Shown here one piece after another: positions 8,026 through 16,997 of a stretch of 64,000 nucleotides of DNA. This DNA comes from an uncultured Eubacteriales bacterium (GTDB lineage: Bacteria; Bacillota; Clostridia; Oscillospirales; Oscillospiraceae), in the NCBI GenBank assembly GCA_959602365.1, contig CAUGSS010000009.1, forward strand, positions 28,260-92,259, written 5' to 3'. A program made the translations under genes and the position numbers. Every line of letters starts with the position of its first letter. Position 1 is the stretch's first letter. The notes below the pieces were generated by a model that made no database searches, was not told the origin of the DNA, and saw nothing but the letters and a program-made list of their open reading frames with translations.

Positions 8026-9051
8026 TTATCGAATCAGGATCTCCGCGCCGTGTCTTTCCACAACCGAGCCGATGGCGGCCGCGGGAAGGCCCTGGGCCCG
8101 CAGCTCGGCCACCACCGCCGCCGCCTCCAGCTCGGGCACCGCGGCCAGCAGGCCGCCGGAGGTCTGGGGGTCAAAGAGCAGTTCTTCCGCCTCAAAGGGC
8201 AGCCCGTCAAACGCCACATGGCCCGCGAGATGGTTGCGGTTGCGCTGGGCGGCGGCGGTGAGCAGGAAGTCGGCAGCATAGTCCAACGCCCCGTGTATCC
8301 GGGGAATACGCTCCCAGGACAGCACGGCGGAACTCTGTCCGGCCAGCATCTCGTGGAGGTGGCCCAGCAGCCCAAACCCGGTGACATCGGTGCAGGCATG
8401 GACAGTGTGCCCCCGCAGCACCCGGGCCGCCGACCGGTTTAAGGTGGTCATGGAGGTCACTGCCTCCTCCAGATCCAGGGCGGAGGCCTGCCCCACCCGG
8501 GCCGCGGTGCACACCAGCCCCACCCCCAGCTTTTTGGTCAGGATGAGCCGGTCCCCGGGCGCCGCCCCTACATTGGTCAAAATACGCTTGGGGTCCACAA
8601 ATCCCATGACCGACAGCCCGTATTTTACCCCGTCGTCGGCAATGGAATGCCCTCCCACCAGACTGCCTCCGGCCTCGGCCACCTTTTCGGCGCCCCCCTG
8701 GAGAATGCGGCCCAGCACATTCAAATCCATCTTCTCGGGAAAGCAGACGATGTTCAGGGCGGTCTTTACCTCGCCCCCCATGGCGTAGACATCGCTGAGG
8801 GCGTTGGCTGCGGCGATCTGCCCGAACAGATAGGGATCCTCCACCATGGGCGGGAAAAAGTCCAGGGTCTGGATCACCGCCAAGTCGTCGGAGACGCGGT
8901 AGACCGCCCCGTCGTCCCGGCTGTCAAACCCCACCAGCAGCGCCGGATCTGGCTCCCCCTTGGGCAATCGGGAGAGCACCCGCTCCAGCACCCCGGGGCC
9001 CAGCTTGGCGGTGCAGCCGCCCCCTTTACAGAATACGATGGGCTCTGACAT
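8026..9051 (-). CDS. selD: Selenide, water dikinase (selenophosphate synthase), cysteine form
   Basis: This 341-residue protein makes selenophosphate from selenide and ATP. The active site reads KGGGCTAK, with Cys13 and Lys16 at the positions of the essential Cys and Lys of E. coli SelD; the site is Cys, not UGA-encoded selenocysteine. Also visible are [18 protein letters not shown], the [15 protein letters not shown] motif and VGGHSI. I start at ATG 9051, seven bases after GGGAGG. It is the first gene of the operon. No selA, selB or mnmH is in the window, so the cofactor role is the visible use of its product. Confidence 0.95.
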   Translation of the reverse strand: MSEPIVFCKGGGCTAKLGPGVLERVLSRLPKGEPDPALLVGFDSRDDGAVYRVSDDLAVIQTLDFFPPMVEDPYLFGQIAAANALSDVYAMGGEVKTALNIVCFPEKMDLNVLGRILQGGAEKVAEAGGSLVGGHSIADDGVKYGLSVMGFVDPKRILTNVGAAPGDRLILTKKLGVGLVCTAARVGQASALDLEEAVTSMTTLNRSAARVLRGHTVHACTDVTGFGLLGHLHEMLAGQSSAVLSWERIPRIHGALDYAADFLLTAAAQRNRNHLAGHVAFDGLPFEAEELLFDPQTSGGLLAAVPELEAAAVVAELRAQGLPAAAIGSVVERHGAEILIR

Positions 9052-9080
9052 GGCACTCCCTCCCAGAATCATTTCATTCT

Positions 9081-9108
9081 ATTGTATCATCCCCCGGCCA
9101 AAAGCAAA
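9081..9108 (-). promoter_or_regulatory. Probable promoter of the selD operon
   Basis: On the minus strand a TACAAT -10 box (9086-9081) lies 30 bases before the selD start. The -35 match is weak: TTTGCT or TTGCTT at about 15-16 base spacing. Confidence 0.4.
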
Positions 9109-9118
9109 AGGGGAAAAT

Positions 9119-9145
9119 CAAAAATCCCGGCCCTGATGGGCCGGG
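9119..9145 (-). terminator. Rho-independent terminator after the histidine phosphatase gene
   Basis: An eight-base-pair GC stem (CCCGGCCC with GGGCCGGG) and a four-base loop are followed on the minus strand by a T run. Confidence 0.7.
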
Positions 9146-9202
9146 AGAAGGGGGCAAAGGGCCGAAGCCGGAGGGACGGCACCACAACAGGCCACGGCTC
9201 CA

Positions 9203-9796
9203 TCAGCCGAGATGGGCCAAGTCATTTGCCTTTACAACGCACCGCCTGCCGCCGGCCACCCGCCATTCATGGATGCCGGTATCGCCGGTCTGAAAAACCA
9301 GATCTGTGTCAACCGGAAGCCTCAGAAACGCCTGATAGAGCCGGTTGATCATTCCGCCGTGGGAGACAACTGCAATCGCGGCATTCTCGCCGTGTTCCGA
9401 CAGGAGCTTTGAAAGGACCACTTCCGCCCGGTAACGGAACCTCAGCGCGCTTTCCTGCTCATATACCGAATCATGCAGCGGCACGGGCACGCTGGGATAC
9501 CGTTCCCGGGCCACGCTGTACTCCAGGCCCGCCAGCAGCCCGTTGTCAAACTCCATCAGATCCGCTTCCGGAACCAGCGGCGCACCCGTCGCGGCGGCAA
9601 GGGCCTGGGCCGTCTGAACCGCTCTCTTCAGGGTGCTGTGATAGATGCGGGCGATGTCATAGTGTGCGCTGACATATTTGCTCATCGCTTCGGCCTGCCG
9701 ACGGCCCCGCTCTGTCAGGGCAAAATCCGCCCGCCCCTCGTGTACGCCCAGAATATCCGCCTGGCTTTCGCCATGCCTGATGACCAATAATCTCAT
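9203..9796 (-). CDS. Histidine phosphatase family protein (phosphoglycerate mutase-like)
   Basis: This 197-residue protein starts LLVIRHGES, the phosphohistidine RHG motif of the histidine phosphatase superfamily. A conserved Arg follows in TLKRAVQTA and the second catalytic His in VVSHGGMI. The start at ATG 9796 is supported by AGGAGG seven bases upstream. Such proteins dephosphorylate small metabolites; the substrate is not predictable. It stands alone, with a terminator downstream. Confidence 0.88.
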   Translation of the reverse strand: MRLLVIRHGESQADILGVHEGRADFALTERGRRQAEAMSKYVSAHYDIARIYHSTLKRAVQTAQALAAATGAPLVPEADLMEFDNGLLAGLEYSVARERYPSVPVPLHDSVYEQESALRFRYRAEVVLSKLLSEHGENAAIAVVSHGGMINRLYQAFLRLPVDTDLVFQTGDTGIHEWRVAGGRRCVVKANDLAHLG

Positions 9797-9890
9797 TGCC
9801 GACCTCCTGTTCTCTCCAAACTCCAATGTCCCAGGCGGTAACCAAAGGCCGCACTGTCCGTCAAAGGTCGCGACACACTGTGCAGACCCG

Positions 9891-10163
9891 TCAGGGCCGC
9901 GCCTCCTCTCCTTCGCGCCGGCGGAGCCTGACCTGCAGGCGCCCGGCGATCCAGATCAAGACCAGGATGACGGCAGCATAGAGGATTGCCTCCCCATCCC
10001 GGCTCCAATCGATGCGGCCGCAGAGATGCAGCGCCAGATGGACGCCGCCCCAGAGTGCCGGGGCGATCCCGCCCAGATACCAGTATTTTGCCTGCCGCTG
10101 GGACGCCCAGGCATGGGCCGCCGTGACCGCAACAATGGCGCTCCAGACAATCGCTGCTTTCAT
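9891..10163 (-). CDS. Small membrane protein of unknown function
   Basis: This 90-residue protein has hydrophobic segments at about residues 4-18, 30-46 and 60-75 and an Arg-rich C-terminus, so it is probably an inner-membrane protein with the tail in the cytoplasm. I do not recognise a family. It lies downstream of the PadR and DUF1700 genes in the same orientation and may be part of that unit. Confidence is limited by its small size. Confidence 0.5.
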   Translation of the reverse strand: MKAAIVWSAIVAVTAAHAWASQRQAKYWYLGGIAPALWGGVHLALHLCGRIDWSRDGEAILYAAVILVLIWIAGRLQVRLRRREGEEARP

Positions 10164-10245
10164 ATCCTCATCTCCCCGGCCCCAGGCCCGTCAGAGCCCC
10201 GGCTTCCGTCCCGGAACCCTCCGCCGGCAGGCCCCGACCCAGGGC

Positions 10246-10803
10246 TCAGCCCCTGCCCTCGGCCAGCCGCTTGCCCCGGCCCATCAGTTTCACCAGGTAC
10301 ACCGTCAGCTTCCAGCACAGCCAGCCGGCGAAAAAGAGGATCGCACCCAGCAGGATGGAGGCCAGCAAGGTGGCAAAGGGGCCGGCAGAATAGCTGCCGA
10401 ACTGGAATCCGATCCAGTCCATATTGAAGCCCAGCAGCATTCCCACCAGCTTGACGATCCCGGCCAGGGGGCACACCGCGCCGCTGAACAGGAAGGCGGC
10501 GGCGCAGATGCTGGTGACCGGCAGCACGCAGATCCCCCCAAGCCCCGCCAGGCTGTAAAAGGCGATCAGGGCGCTCACCCGGCGCCAGCCGTGGGCCTTG
10601 GCCACGTTGTCGCTGAGATAGGCCCGGGCCAGGGTCTTGGCGTCCCCAAGCCGCTCCACAATCTGCTCCGGGGCCACTCCCGCCCCCAGCAGCTCCAGCA
10701 TCTCGCTCTTGATCTCCTTGACAATGTCCACCCGGTCGGAGGCGGACAGGGGTTTCAAATAGCGCTCCACCCGCGCTAAATAGTCATTCAATATCTTTTC
10801 CAT
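10246..10803 (-). CDS. DUF1700/HAAS-domain membrane protein
   Basis: This 185-residue protein begins with a roughly 75-residue cytoplasmic helical domain (YLARVERYLKPLSASDRVDI, then VERLGDAKTLARAYL) typical of DUF1700/HAAS proteins, followed by three or four hydrophobic helices. The family is almost always paired with a PadR regulator, as here: the upstream padR-like gene overlaps its start by 20 bases. HAAS proteins are thought to sense or transmit signals at the membrane. A ribosome site, GGAGAGG, precedes the ATG. Confidence 0.85.
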   Translation of the reverse strand: MEKILNDYLARVERYLKPLSASDRVDIVKEIKSEMLELLGAGVAPEQIVERLGDAKTLARAYLSDNVAKAHGWRRVSALIAFYSLAGLGGICVLPVTSICAAAFLFSGAVCPLAGIVKLVGMLLGFNMDWIGFQFGSYSAGPFATLLASILLGAILFFAGWLCWKLTVYLVKLMGRGKRLAEGRG

Positions 10804-11140
10804 CTTGTTCCTCTCCTCTCAGTGCCTGAATGGCATCCACCAGATGCGCCCACTCCCCGGACATGGCCGCCAGATAGGCCTCCCCCGCCTCCGTCATGGC
10901 ATAATACTTTCTGGGGGGCAGGCCCTCGGCGCTCTCCTGCCAGGAGGAGGAGATATACCCCTCCTTCTGCAGCCGCCGGAGCAGTGGATAGATGGTGTTC
11001 TCCTTGGCCGCCACAATGGGGTACTGCTCCAGCGTGCTGATCATCTCATATCCATAAGTGGGCTTCCGCCGGATCAGCAGCAGAATGCAGAACTCCAGCG
11101 TCCCCCGCTTGATCTGGGATTTCCAGTCTTCAAGATCCAT
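10784..11140 (-). CDS. PadR family transcriptional regulator
   Basis: This 118-residue protein has the PadR winged-helix pattern: IKRGTLEFCILLLI, PTYGYEMI, ENTIYPLLRRLQKEGYI and PPRKYYAMTEAGE. It starts at ATG 11140 with AGGAGG about nine bases upstream. The regulator and the downstream DUF1700 gene form an operon. The promoter contains repeated ATATACTGT sequences that probably bind the regulator itself. Confidence 0.92.
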   Translation of the reverse strand: MDLEDWKSQIKRGTLEFCILLLIRRKPTYGYEMISTLEQYPIVAAKENTIYPLLRRLQKEGYISSSWQESAEGLPPRKYYAMTEAGEAYLAAMSGEWAHLVDAIQALRGEEQDGKDIE

Positions 11141-11199
11141 ATACTGCACCTCCTGTATGTATATCGTACCACACAGTATATTATATGTCAACAGTATAT
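11139..11199. promoter_or_regulatory. Promoter and likely autoregulatory operator of the padR-like gene
   Basis: On the minus strand TTGACA (11191-11186) and TACGAT (11168-11163) are 17 bases apart. On the plus strand the nine-base motif ACAGTATAT occurs at 11173-11181 and again at 11191-11199, an 18-base shift that puts both on nearly the same DNA face. An inverted partial copy, ATATACTG, lies at 11139-11146 over the start codon. PadR proteins commonly bind such sites in their own promoters. Confidence 0.7.
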
Positions 11200-11206
11200 C
11201 GCAAGA

Positions 11207-11253
11207 ACAAAACAAAAAACCGCCCGGCGCTTTGCAGTAAAAGCGCCGGGCGG
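11207..11253 (-). terminator. Rho-independent terminator after the LtaS-like gene
   Basis: A 13-base-pair stem (11220-11232 with 11241-11253) with an eight-base loop is followed on the minus strand by TTTTTTG and further T-rich sequence. Confidence 0.9.
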
Positions 11254-11289
11254 CCTGGGTTGATATAGCCGGGTTGGGACCGGACCCTG

Positions 11290-13485
11290 TCAGGGGGCAT
11301 CCGGGAAGAGATGGCGGTAATAGTCCTCGTCGATCAGATAGCGGGCGTAGGTATACCGGTCCTGAAGCAGCCGGTTCACCTGGGAGACATAGTCCTCCCC
11401 CACCTGGACGCCCTCATTGGGGGTAAAGGTGTCGGTATAGGCCTCATAGGTGCCGGCGGCGGAGATCCAGCTGTTTCCATACCCCGAGTCGGCGAAAATC
11501 ACCAGGTGCATGTCGGTGCCCACCTGTCCCGCCGCCACGTCCGGGGCCAGGATATCCCGGCCTGAGAGCAGCCGGGAGTCGTACTCCAGGCCGAACAGGT
11601 TGGACAGGGTGGGGACGATGTCGATGGCAGAGCAGGGGGTGTCCACCATCACCGGCTCCTCCATCTCTCCGCACCACAGAATCAGGGTGTTGCGGTAGCG
11701 GGAGGTGTCCCGGGTGGTGTCCTGCACCCCGGTCAGCTCAGGATAGTAGTCTGTGTCCCCCTCGCTCATGGCATAGGGGTAGTGATCGGCGGAGAGGGCA
11801 ATGACGGTGTCGTCGGCAATCCCGGCCTCCTCCAGGGCGTCCATCAGGTACTCCATGGCGTACTCCAGCTCCTGCTGGCAGGCCAGATAGGCCCGCACCG
11901 TCTCGCTGGCCTCCATTCCCTCGGTGATCGCCTCATTCTTCTGGGACATGTGATTGACTCCAAATCCGTAATTACAGTGGCCGGACACGGTCATATAATA
12001 GGTGTGGAAAGGGGTACCGGTATCCAGATAGTCCTGAATCTGCTGGTCGATGGTGGCCTGCATCATCTCCAGGTCGGAGCCGGGCCACAGGTCGGGATTG
12101 GCCAGCTCCAGACCGTTGCCGATGCCGGTGAACGGATATCCCAGGTTGGGATGGGTCTGATCCCGTTTATAATAGGTGTAGCTGTTGTTGTGGTAGGCGT
12201 GAACATTGTAGCCCAGCTCCTGGAACTGCCAGCCCAGAGCAAAGGGCATGGCCTTGCCCACACTGGCAGAGAACGAGGGGGAGCTGCCCACCCAGGTGGG
12301 AATAATGCCGGTCATCACAGCGAACTCGCCGCCGGTGGTGGACTGGGTCCAGTCGGGCTGATAGTAGTTGCTGAACACAAAGCCGGAGTTGGCCAGCTCA
12401 TACAGGGCGGGCGTGCGCTCCGGGTCGATCACCGCCGGGCTGAACGCCTCCGCTGTGATTAAAATCAGGTTCTTCCCCTCAAACATACCGGTATATTCAT
12501 TCTGTTTGGTGGGGGTCTGGGCAGAGAAATACTGATCCATGGCCAGCAGGTTGCCGCTGTCCGAGGCCATCAGGCTCTCAAAGTCGATGTCCATCACATT
12601 GTCGCCGTAGACGATGGGCTCCGGCTCCTCCGCCGGCGCTTCTCCGGAGCTATCCGCCGGCAGGAAGCCGCCGGACTGATCCGGTTCCTCCGGCGCCGGC
12701 TCCGGCTTCTCAGGCTGAACCGTCTCCTGGGTGTCCGGGGGCTGATAGCTCAGTTTGGCCTCCGGCATGCCGAACAGCCCATACTGCACCTCCAGCCGCA
12801 GGGTATTCACCAGACCGAAGCGGGGTATGGCGCTGTTGGCGGAGTAATCCACGGTGTAATACCGGATGTCGCCGCCCACATGACAGAGCACCACCGTGAG
12901 GATCTGGAACACCACGGCACAAACCCCCGCGGCGATGCCCAAGCCCCGCCGCTCCGCCGCCAGCCGCCGCCGGGCGCGGGTGGACCGGCCCTCCTGCTGC
13001 TGGGGCACCAGCCGCTTGCGGAATATGGCGAACAGGACCGCCGGCGCCAGGGCCAGAGGGAAGAACCAGAGGTTGCGCAGGACCACCGACAGTGCGGTGC
13101 CCAGGAAATCCCCCGCCACCTGGCCGGTCATCCCGGTCAGAAAACCCAGCTGAAAATAGGCACCAAAGAAAGCCCGGCAGCAGCGCTGGGCAATGGCCAC
13201 CGCCCCGACGAAAAAGAGCACGCCGAACACAATGCCCCGGGCAATCCCCTTCCTGGGGATCAGCACCGCCGCCAGCCAGAGCAGACTGCCCACCGCCGCC
13301 CCGGCAAAGAGGCTGCGCAGCAATCCCAGGCCAAAAAACGCGGTATCCGCGTCGGCCAGCCGCAGCAGGGCTTCAATCCACGGGATGCCCAGAAAGCAAA
13401 AAACAGGGGCAATCTTCTTCCACCGGGATTCCCTGCGCCGCTCCGCCGCCAGCGCCTCCCACTGGGCCTCTTCTCTCTGCTCCAT
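11290..13485 (-). CDS. LtaS-like membrane sulfatase (lipoteichoic acid synthase family)
   Basis: This 731-residue protein has about five hydrophobic helices in residues 25-215, then a disordered Pro/Glu-rich linker, then a sulfatase-fold domain starting at about residue 315 with NLILITAEAF. The segment QSTTGGEFAVMTG carries the likely catalytic Thr, and IALSADHYPY is a metal-binding segment. The family transfers glycerol phosphate from phosphatidylglycerol to build lipoteichoic acid outside the cell. The acidic linker of about 50 residues (250-300) is unusual. The ATG has AAAGGAGG upstream, and the gene appears monocistronic. Confidence 0.85.
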   Translation of the reverse strand: MEQREEAQWEALAAERRRESRWKKIAPVFCFLGIPWIEALLRLADADTAFFGLGLLRSLFAGAAVGSLLWLAAVLIPRKGIARGIVFGVLFFVGAVAIAQRCCRAFFGAYFQLGFLTGMTGQVAGDFLGTALSVVLRNLWFFPLALAPAVLFAIFRKRLVPQQQEGRSTRARRRLAAERRGLGIAAGVCAVVFQILTVVLCHVGGDIRYYTVDYSANSAIPRFGLVNTLRLEVQYGLFGMPEAKLSYQPPDTQETVQPEKPEPAPEEPDQSGGFLPADSSGEAPAEEPEPIVYGDNVMDIDFESLMASDSGNLLAMDQYFSAQTPTKQNEYTGMFEGKNLILITAEAFSPAVIDPERTPALYELANSGFVFSNYYQPDWTQSTTGGEFAVMTGIIPTWVGSSPSFSASVGKAMPFALGWQFQELGYNVHAYHNNSYTYYKRDQTHPNLGYPFTGIGNGLELANPDLWPGSDLEMMQATIDQQIQDYLDTGTPFHTYYMTVSGHCNYGFGVNHMSQKNEAITEGMEASETVRAYLACQQELEYAMEYLMDALEEAGIADDTVIALSADHYPYAMSEGDTDYYPELTGVQDTTRDTSRYRNTLILWCGEMEEPVMVDTPCSAIDIVPTLSNLFGLEYDSRLLSGRDILAPDVAAGQVGTDMHLVIFADSGYGNSWISAAGTYEAYTDTFTPNEGVQVGEDYVSQVNRLLQDRYTYARYLIDEDYYRHLFPDAP

Positions 13486-13513
13486 ATCTCAACGCCTCCT
13501 TTGACGCAGCTCT

Positions 13514-13542
13514 ATTGTATCCACTTATGTACACTTTGTAAA
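13514..13542 (-). promoter_or_regulatory. Promoter of the LtaS-like gene
   Basis: On the minus strand TTTACA (13542-13537) and TACAAT (13519-13514) are separated by 17 bases. Confidence 0.75.
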
Positions 13543-13592
13543 CATTATTCTACAAAATCAGACAGTGCTTTCTTTTTCTCTTTTTCTCGGGT

Positions 13593-13598
13593 TATAAT
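13593..13598 (+). promoter_or_regulatory. Probable -10 box for the exonuclease III gene
   Basis: A perfect TATAAT lies 135 bases before the start. No good -35 box is visible in the T-rich sequence upstream. Confidence 0.45.
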
Positions 13599-13733
13599 AG
13601 AAATATAAAAGGCACGCAAAACTTAAGATGCCCCAACCTGCGGCCCGAGAGACGGGAGGCGGGACAGCCAAATTATGACGGCTTTTCCCCTCCCTGCCAT
13701 CCGGCGGCCGGGGGTATACAAGGAGGATACAAA

Positions 13734-14489
13734 ATGAAACTGATCTCCTGGAATGTAAACGGCCTGCGGGCCTGCCTCAACAAGGGATTTGAGGACACCT
13801 TCCACGCTCTGGACGCAGATATCTTCTGCCTGCAGGAGACCAAGCTCCAGCCCGGCCAGCTGACGCTGGAGCTGGAGGGCTACCGGCAGTATTGGAACTG
13901 CGCTGAAAAAAAGGGGTATTCCGGCACAGCGGTGTTCACCCGGCGGGAGCCCCTCAGCGTCCGTTACGGCATGGGGCTGGAGGAGCACGACCACGAGGGG
14001 CGGCTCATCACCCTGGAGTTTGATCCCTTCTATCTGGTATGCTGCTACACCCCCAATGCCCAGCAGGAGCTCAAACGCATCGACTACCGAATGCGGTGGG
14101 AGGCAGACCTGCTGGCCTATCTGCAGGCCCTGGACCGGGAAAAGCCGGTGGTCTACTGCGGCGACCTGAACGTGGCCCATCAGGAGATCGACCTGAAAAA
14201 CCCAAAAACCAACCGGGGCAACGCCGGCTTCTCCGACCAGGAGCGGGACTGCATGACCCGGCTGCTCTCCAGCGGCTTCACCGACACCTTCCGGCTGCTC
14301 TACCCGAACCGGACCGGGGCCTATTCCTGGTGGAGCTACCGGTTCCATGCCCGGGAAAACAACGCCGGATGGCGCATTGACTATTTCATTGTCTCCGACC
14401 GCCTCGTCCCCCAGGTCACCGAGGCGGAAATCCATCCCCAGATCACCGGCAGCGACCACTGCCCGGTGGAACTGGACCTGTCCCTCTGA
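13734..14489 (+). CDS. xth: Exodeoxyribonuclease III / AP endonuclease
   Basis: This 251-residue enzyme of base-excision repair has the full set of exonuclease III motifs: [11 protein letters not shown] (Asn7), LQETKLQ (metal-binding Glu35), YCGDLNVAH and the C-terminal [11 protein letters not shown]. It cleaves DNA at abasic sites and trims 3' ends. The ribosome site AGGAGG is eight bases before the ATG. Length is normal for the family. Confidence 0.95.
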   Translation: MKLISWNVNGLRACLNKGFEDTFHALDADIFCLQETKLQPGQLTLELEGYRQYWNCAEKKGYSGTAVFTRREPLSVRYGMGLEEHDHEGRLITLEFDPFYLVCCYTPNAQQELKRIDYRMRWEADLLAYLQALDREKPVVYCGDLNVAHQEIDLKNPKTNRGNAGFSDQERDCMTRLLSSGFTDTFRLLYPNRTGAYSWWSYRFHARENNAGWRIDYFIVSDRLVPQVTEAEIHPQITGSDHCPVELDLSL

Positions 14490-14536
14490 ATCAGGGCCTC
14501 AGGTCAAACCACAACTGCCAGATTGGAGGTATCCCT

Positions 14537-15541
14537 ATGGCAAAGCAATACATCATCACCGGCGGAGCCGGACATCTGGGCTCCACCATCCTGCGCCTGC
14601 TCCGGCGCACCGGCGCGCCGGTGCGGGCCCTGGTGCTGCCGGGGGAACCCCGGAATCAGGCATCCGAGCAGATCACCTATTACACCGGCGACGTGCGGGA
14701 TCCCGACTCCCTGCGCCCACTCTTTGAAGCGGGCGATCCGGCAGAGACCGTGGTCATCCACTCCGCCGGCATCATCGACATCTCCGGCAAGCTGTCCCCC
14801 GCCCTCCGGGCGGTCAATGTGGAGGGAACCCGCAATCTGCTGGAGCTGTGTCAGGCCTACGGCGTGTCCCGGCTGGTCCACGTCAGCTCCGTCCATGCCA
14901 TTCCCGAGCCTCCCCAGGGACAGGTCATCCGGGAAGTGGACGCCTTTGACCCGGAGCTGGTCGTGGGCGGGTATGCCAAGGCCAAGGCAGAGGCCACCCA
15001 GGCGGTGCTGGAGGCGGCGGAGGCGGGCCTGGACGCCGTGGTGGTCCACCCCTCAGGCATTCTGGGGCCCTATGACAACGGCAGCAACCATCTGGTTCAC
15101 ATGGTAAAGACCTTCCTGGCAGGAAAGCTGCCCGGCGTCGTCAGAGGCGGCTACGACTTTGTGGACGTGCGCGACGTGGCCAAGGGCTGCCTGCTGGCCG
15201 CACAGTCCGGAAAGAAGGGGCGCTGCTATATTCTGAGCGGCCGCTTCTCGGAGATCCGGGAGCTGCTGGCCCTGGCCGGGCGGCAGATCGGCCGCCGGGT
15301 GCCCCCGCTGATGCCCCAACCCCTGGCCAAGGCCGTGGCGCCTGTGCTGGAAGCGGCCGCCCTGCGGCGGCATGAGCGCCCCCTTTACACCCGCTATTCC
15401 CTCTACACCCTCACCAGCAATTCCCACTTCTCCCACGAGCGGGCCACCCGGGAGCTGGGCTATCACCCCCGGAATCTGAGCGCCACCGTCCGGGATATGG
15501 TGGACTGGCTCCGGGGCCGCTATCCTGAGCTGTCCCATTGA
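14537..15541 (+). CDS. NAD-dependent epimerase/dehydratase (extended SDR)
   Basis: This 334-residue protein starts with the nucleotide-binding motif ITGGAGHLGS and has the catalytic YAKAK (YxxxK) near residue 150 preceded by HVSSVHAI, all typical of extended short-chain dehydrogenases. VVHPSGILGPYD and DFVDVRDVAKG match the dihydroflavonol reductase-like or sugar epimerase branch. The substrate is unknown. It follows xth by 47 bases and may be co-transcribed, ending at a strong terminator. Confidence 0.88.
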   Translation: MAKQYIITGGAGHLGSTILRLLRRTGAPVRALVLPGEPRNQASEQITYYTGDVRDPDSLRPLFEAGDPAETVVIHSAGIIDISGKLSPALRAVNVEGTRNLLELCQAYGVSRLVHVSSVHAIPEPPQGQVIREVDAFDPELVVGGYAKAKAEATQAVLEAAEAGLDAVVVHPSGILGPYDNGSNHLVHMVKTFLAGKLPGVVRGGYDFVDVRDVAKGCLLAAQSGKKGRCYILSGRFSEIRELLALAGRQIGRRVPPLMPQPLAKAVAPVLEAAALRRHERPLYTRYSLYTLTSNSHFSHERATRELGYHPRNLSATVRDMVDWLRGRYPELSH

Positions 15542-15585
15542 CACCGCGCTTCGGAACACAGAGGACGCCTGAAAACAGCAGAATT

Positions 15586-15624
15586 GGGTGCGCCGCGGCA
15601 ACGCCGCGGCGCACCCTTTTTTTT
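15586..15624 (+). terminator. Rho-independent terminator after the epimerase gene
   Basis: A perfect 13-base-pair GC stem (15586-15598 with 15604-15616) is followed by eight T residues on the plus strand. Confidence 0.9.
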
Positions 15625-15679
15625 CTGTCTCCCTCTGAATGCAGCGGAGGGGGCGCCTTCCCGGAACGGCATCCCGCCG

Positions 15680-16861
15680 TCATCCCGCCTCCGGGAAATC
15701 CCGGCGGCGGCGCCACAACACCCCGGCCATCCCCAGGGCGGCGCACAGCAGCAGCCAGAAGATGCTCCGGCTGCCCCAGTGCTGATACATCAGCCCAAAC
15801 AGCCAGGAGAACACCGCCCGCCCCACGGTGGACACCGCGGCATTGGTCAACACCGCGGCGGCATAGTGCTCCCGGGGCACTGCCCGGCGGAGCAGGACCA
15901 GATTGACCGCGGTATAACCGCACACGCTGAAGCCATAGAGCAGAGATCCGGCCAGAAAAATCCCCGGCGTGGGGGCCAGGGCATAGACCACACACCGGAG
16001 GGCCAGCGCCAGGGTAACCGTCAGGCAGACCGGATAAAAGCCCCACCGGGGCAGCGCCTTTCCCGCGGCCAACGGCAGCAGGATCAGCTCCGGCACCACG
16101 CAGCACAGGGTATTCCAGCTCAAAATAGACGCATCGGCGCCCATCACCGTGACCAGATGATTGCCCAGATAGGGCTGCAGGGCACTCACCGCCACGCTGC
16201 CCTGTACCCCCAGCAGCAGCGCCAGCCGAAAGCCGGGCCGGCGGAACAGGGCGCCCAGCCCGCCCGGCCGCCCCGGCCCAGGGCGAGAAGCGGAGGCGGG
16301 CCGGTGAAAGGCGAAGGACAGGGCACAGCCCGCCGCCACCAGCGCCAGGTAGACGGGAAACAGCACCCGCTCCAGCGCCCAGCGCCGGGCGGCGAACCCC
16401 ATGGCCATCCCTCCGGCCAGGAAGCCCAGGGAGCCGAAGATGCGAACGGCGCCGTAATTCCTGCCCCCCGCCTCACACAGCTCCACCGCCCCCTTGTCCG
16501 CCAGGGAGACGCAGGCATCCCGGGCGGTCTCCCACAGCACGCCCCACAGCAGAGCCCCCAGCAACCCGGTCTGCAGGCTGAGCAGCCCCGCTCCCACCAG
16601 GGCCGCTCCCAGCGCCCCGGTCAGCATCCAGCCGCCCCTGCCGGTGCGGTCCGCCCAGCGGCCCAGCAGGGGCAGCACCGCCACCGGCGCCAGCGTGGTC
16701 AATCCGTTGAACCAGCCCAGCTGCCCTCCCTGGAACCCCAGGCTGTGCTCCAGATAGACATTCAGGTAGGAGGCCATACAGGCCTGGGCGGCAAAATAGC
16801 AGAAATAATAGCCCCGCGCCAGGGCGACGGCTCTTGCTCTCATGTATTGATACGCTCCCAT
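15680..16861 (-). CDS. MFS transporter
   Basis: This 393-residue protein has about 12 hydrophobic segments and an MFS loop motif after helix 2-3 (LGRWADRTG). The opening YYFCYFAAQACMASYLNVYLE resembles the MFS_1-like/LacY-like branch. The substrate is unknown. The ribosome site before ATG 16861 is weak, and ATG 16843 (MRARAV) is an alternative start. Convergent with the epimerase gene. Confidence 0.85.
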   Translation of the reverse strand: MGAYQYMRARAVALARGYYFCYFAAQACMASYLNVYLEHSLGFQGGQLGWFNGLTTLAPVAVLPLLGRWADRTGRGGWMLTGALGAALVGAGLLSLQTGLLGALLWGVLWETARDACVSLADKGAVELCEAGGRNYGAVRIFGSLGFLAGGMAMGFAARRWALERVLFPVYLALVAAGCALSFAFHRPASASRPGPGRPGGLGALFRRPGFRLALLLGVQGSVAVSALQPYLGNHLVTVMGADASILSWNTLCCVVPELILLPLAAGKALPRWGFYPVCLTVTLALALRCVVYALAPTPGIFLAGSLLYGFSVCGYTAVNLVLLRRAVPREHYAAAVLTNAAVSTVGRAVFSWLFGLMYQHWGSRSIFWLLLCAALGMAGVLWRRRRDFPEAG

Positions 16862-16878
16862 CCGCCACAGCAGCCGTC

Positions 16879-16911
16879 AGGGCGGGGTACCCTTTCTCTG
16901 TACCCCGCCCT
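16879..16911. repeat. Inverted repeat (hairpin) upstream of the MFS gene
   Basis: A 12-base perfect inverted repeat (16879-16890 with 16900-16911) with a nine-base loop. No T run follows on either strand, so it is not a classic terminator. It lies between the MFS start and the end of the spore coat gene and may end that minus-strand transcript. Confidence 0.5.
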
Positions 16912-16997
16912 CCAGCGCTCCGCCTCCGCTCCCATCCGTCGGATCAGCGCTCTGCCGTCAGGCCGGAAACCCGGGCGGAGCCCCCTGGGGCAAAGCC

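Noticed and set aside
8026..9051. Possible selenocysteine (UGA) in selD or the molybdenum subunit.
   Set aside because: The active site codon of SelD encodes Cys and no in-frame UGA interrupts either gene.
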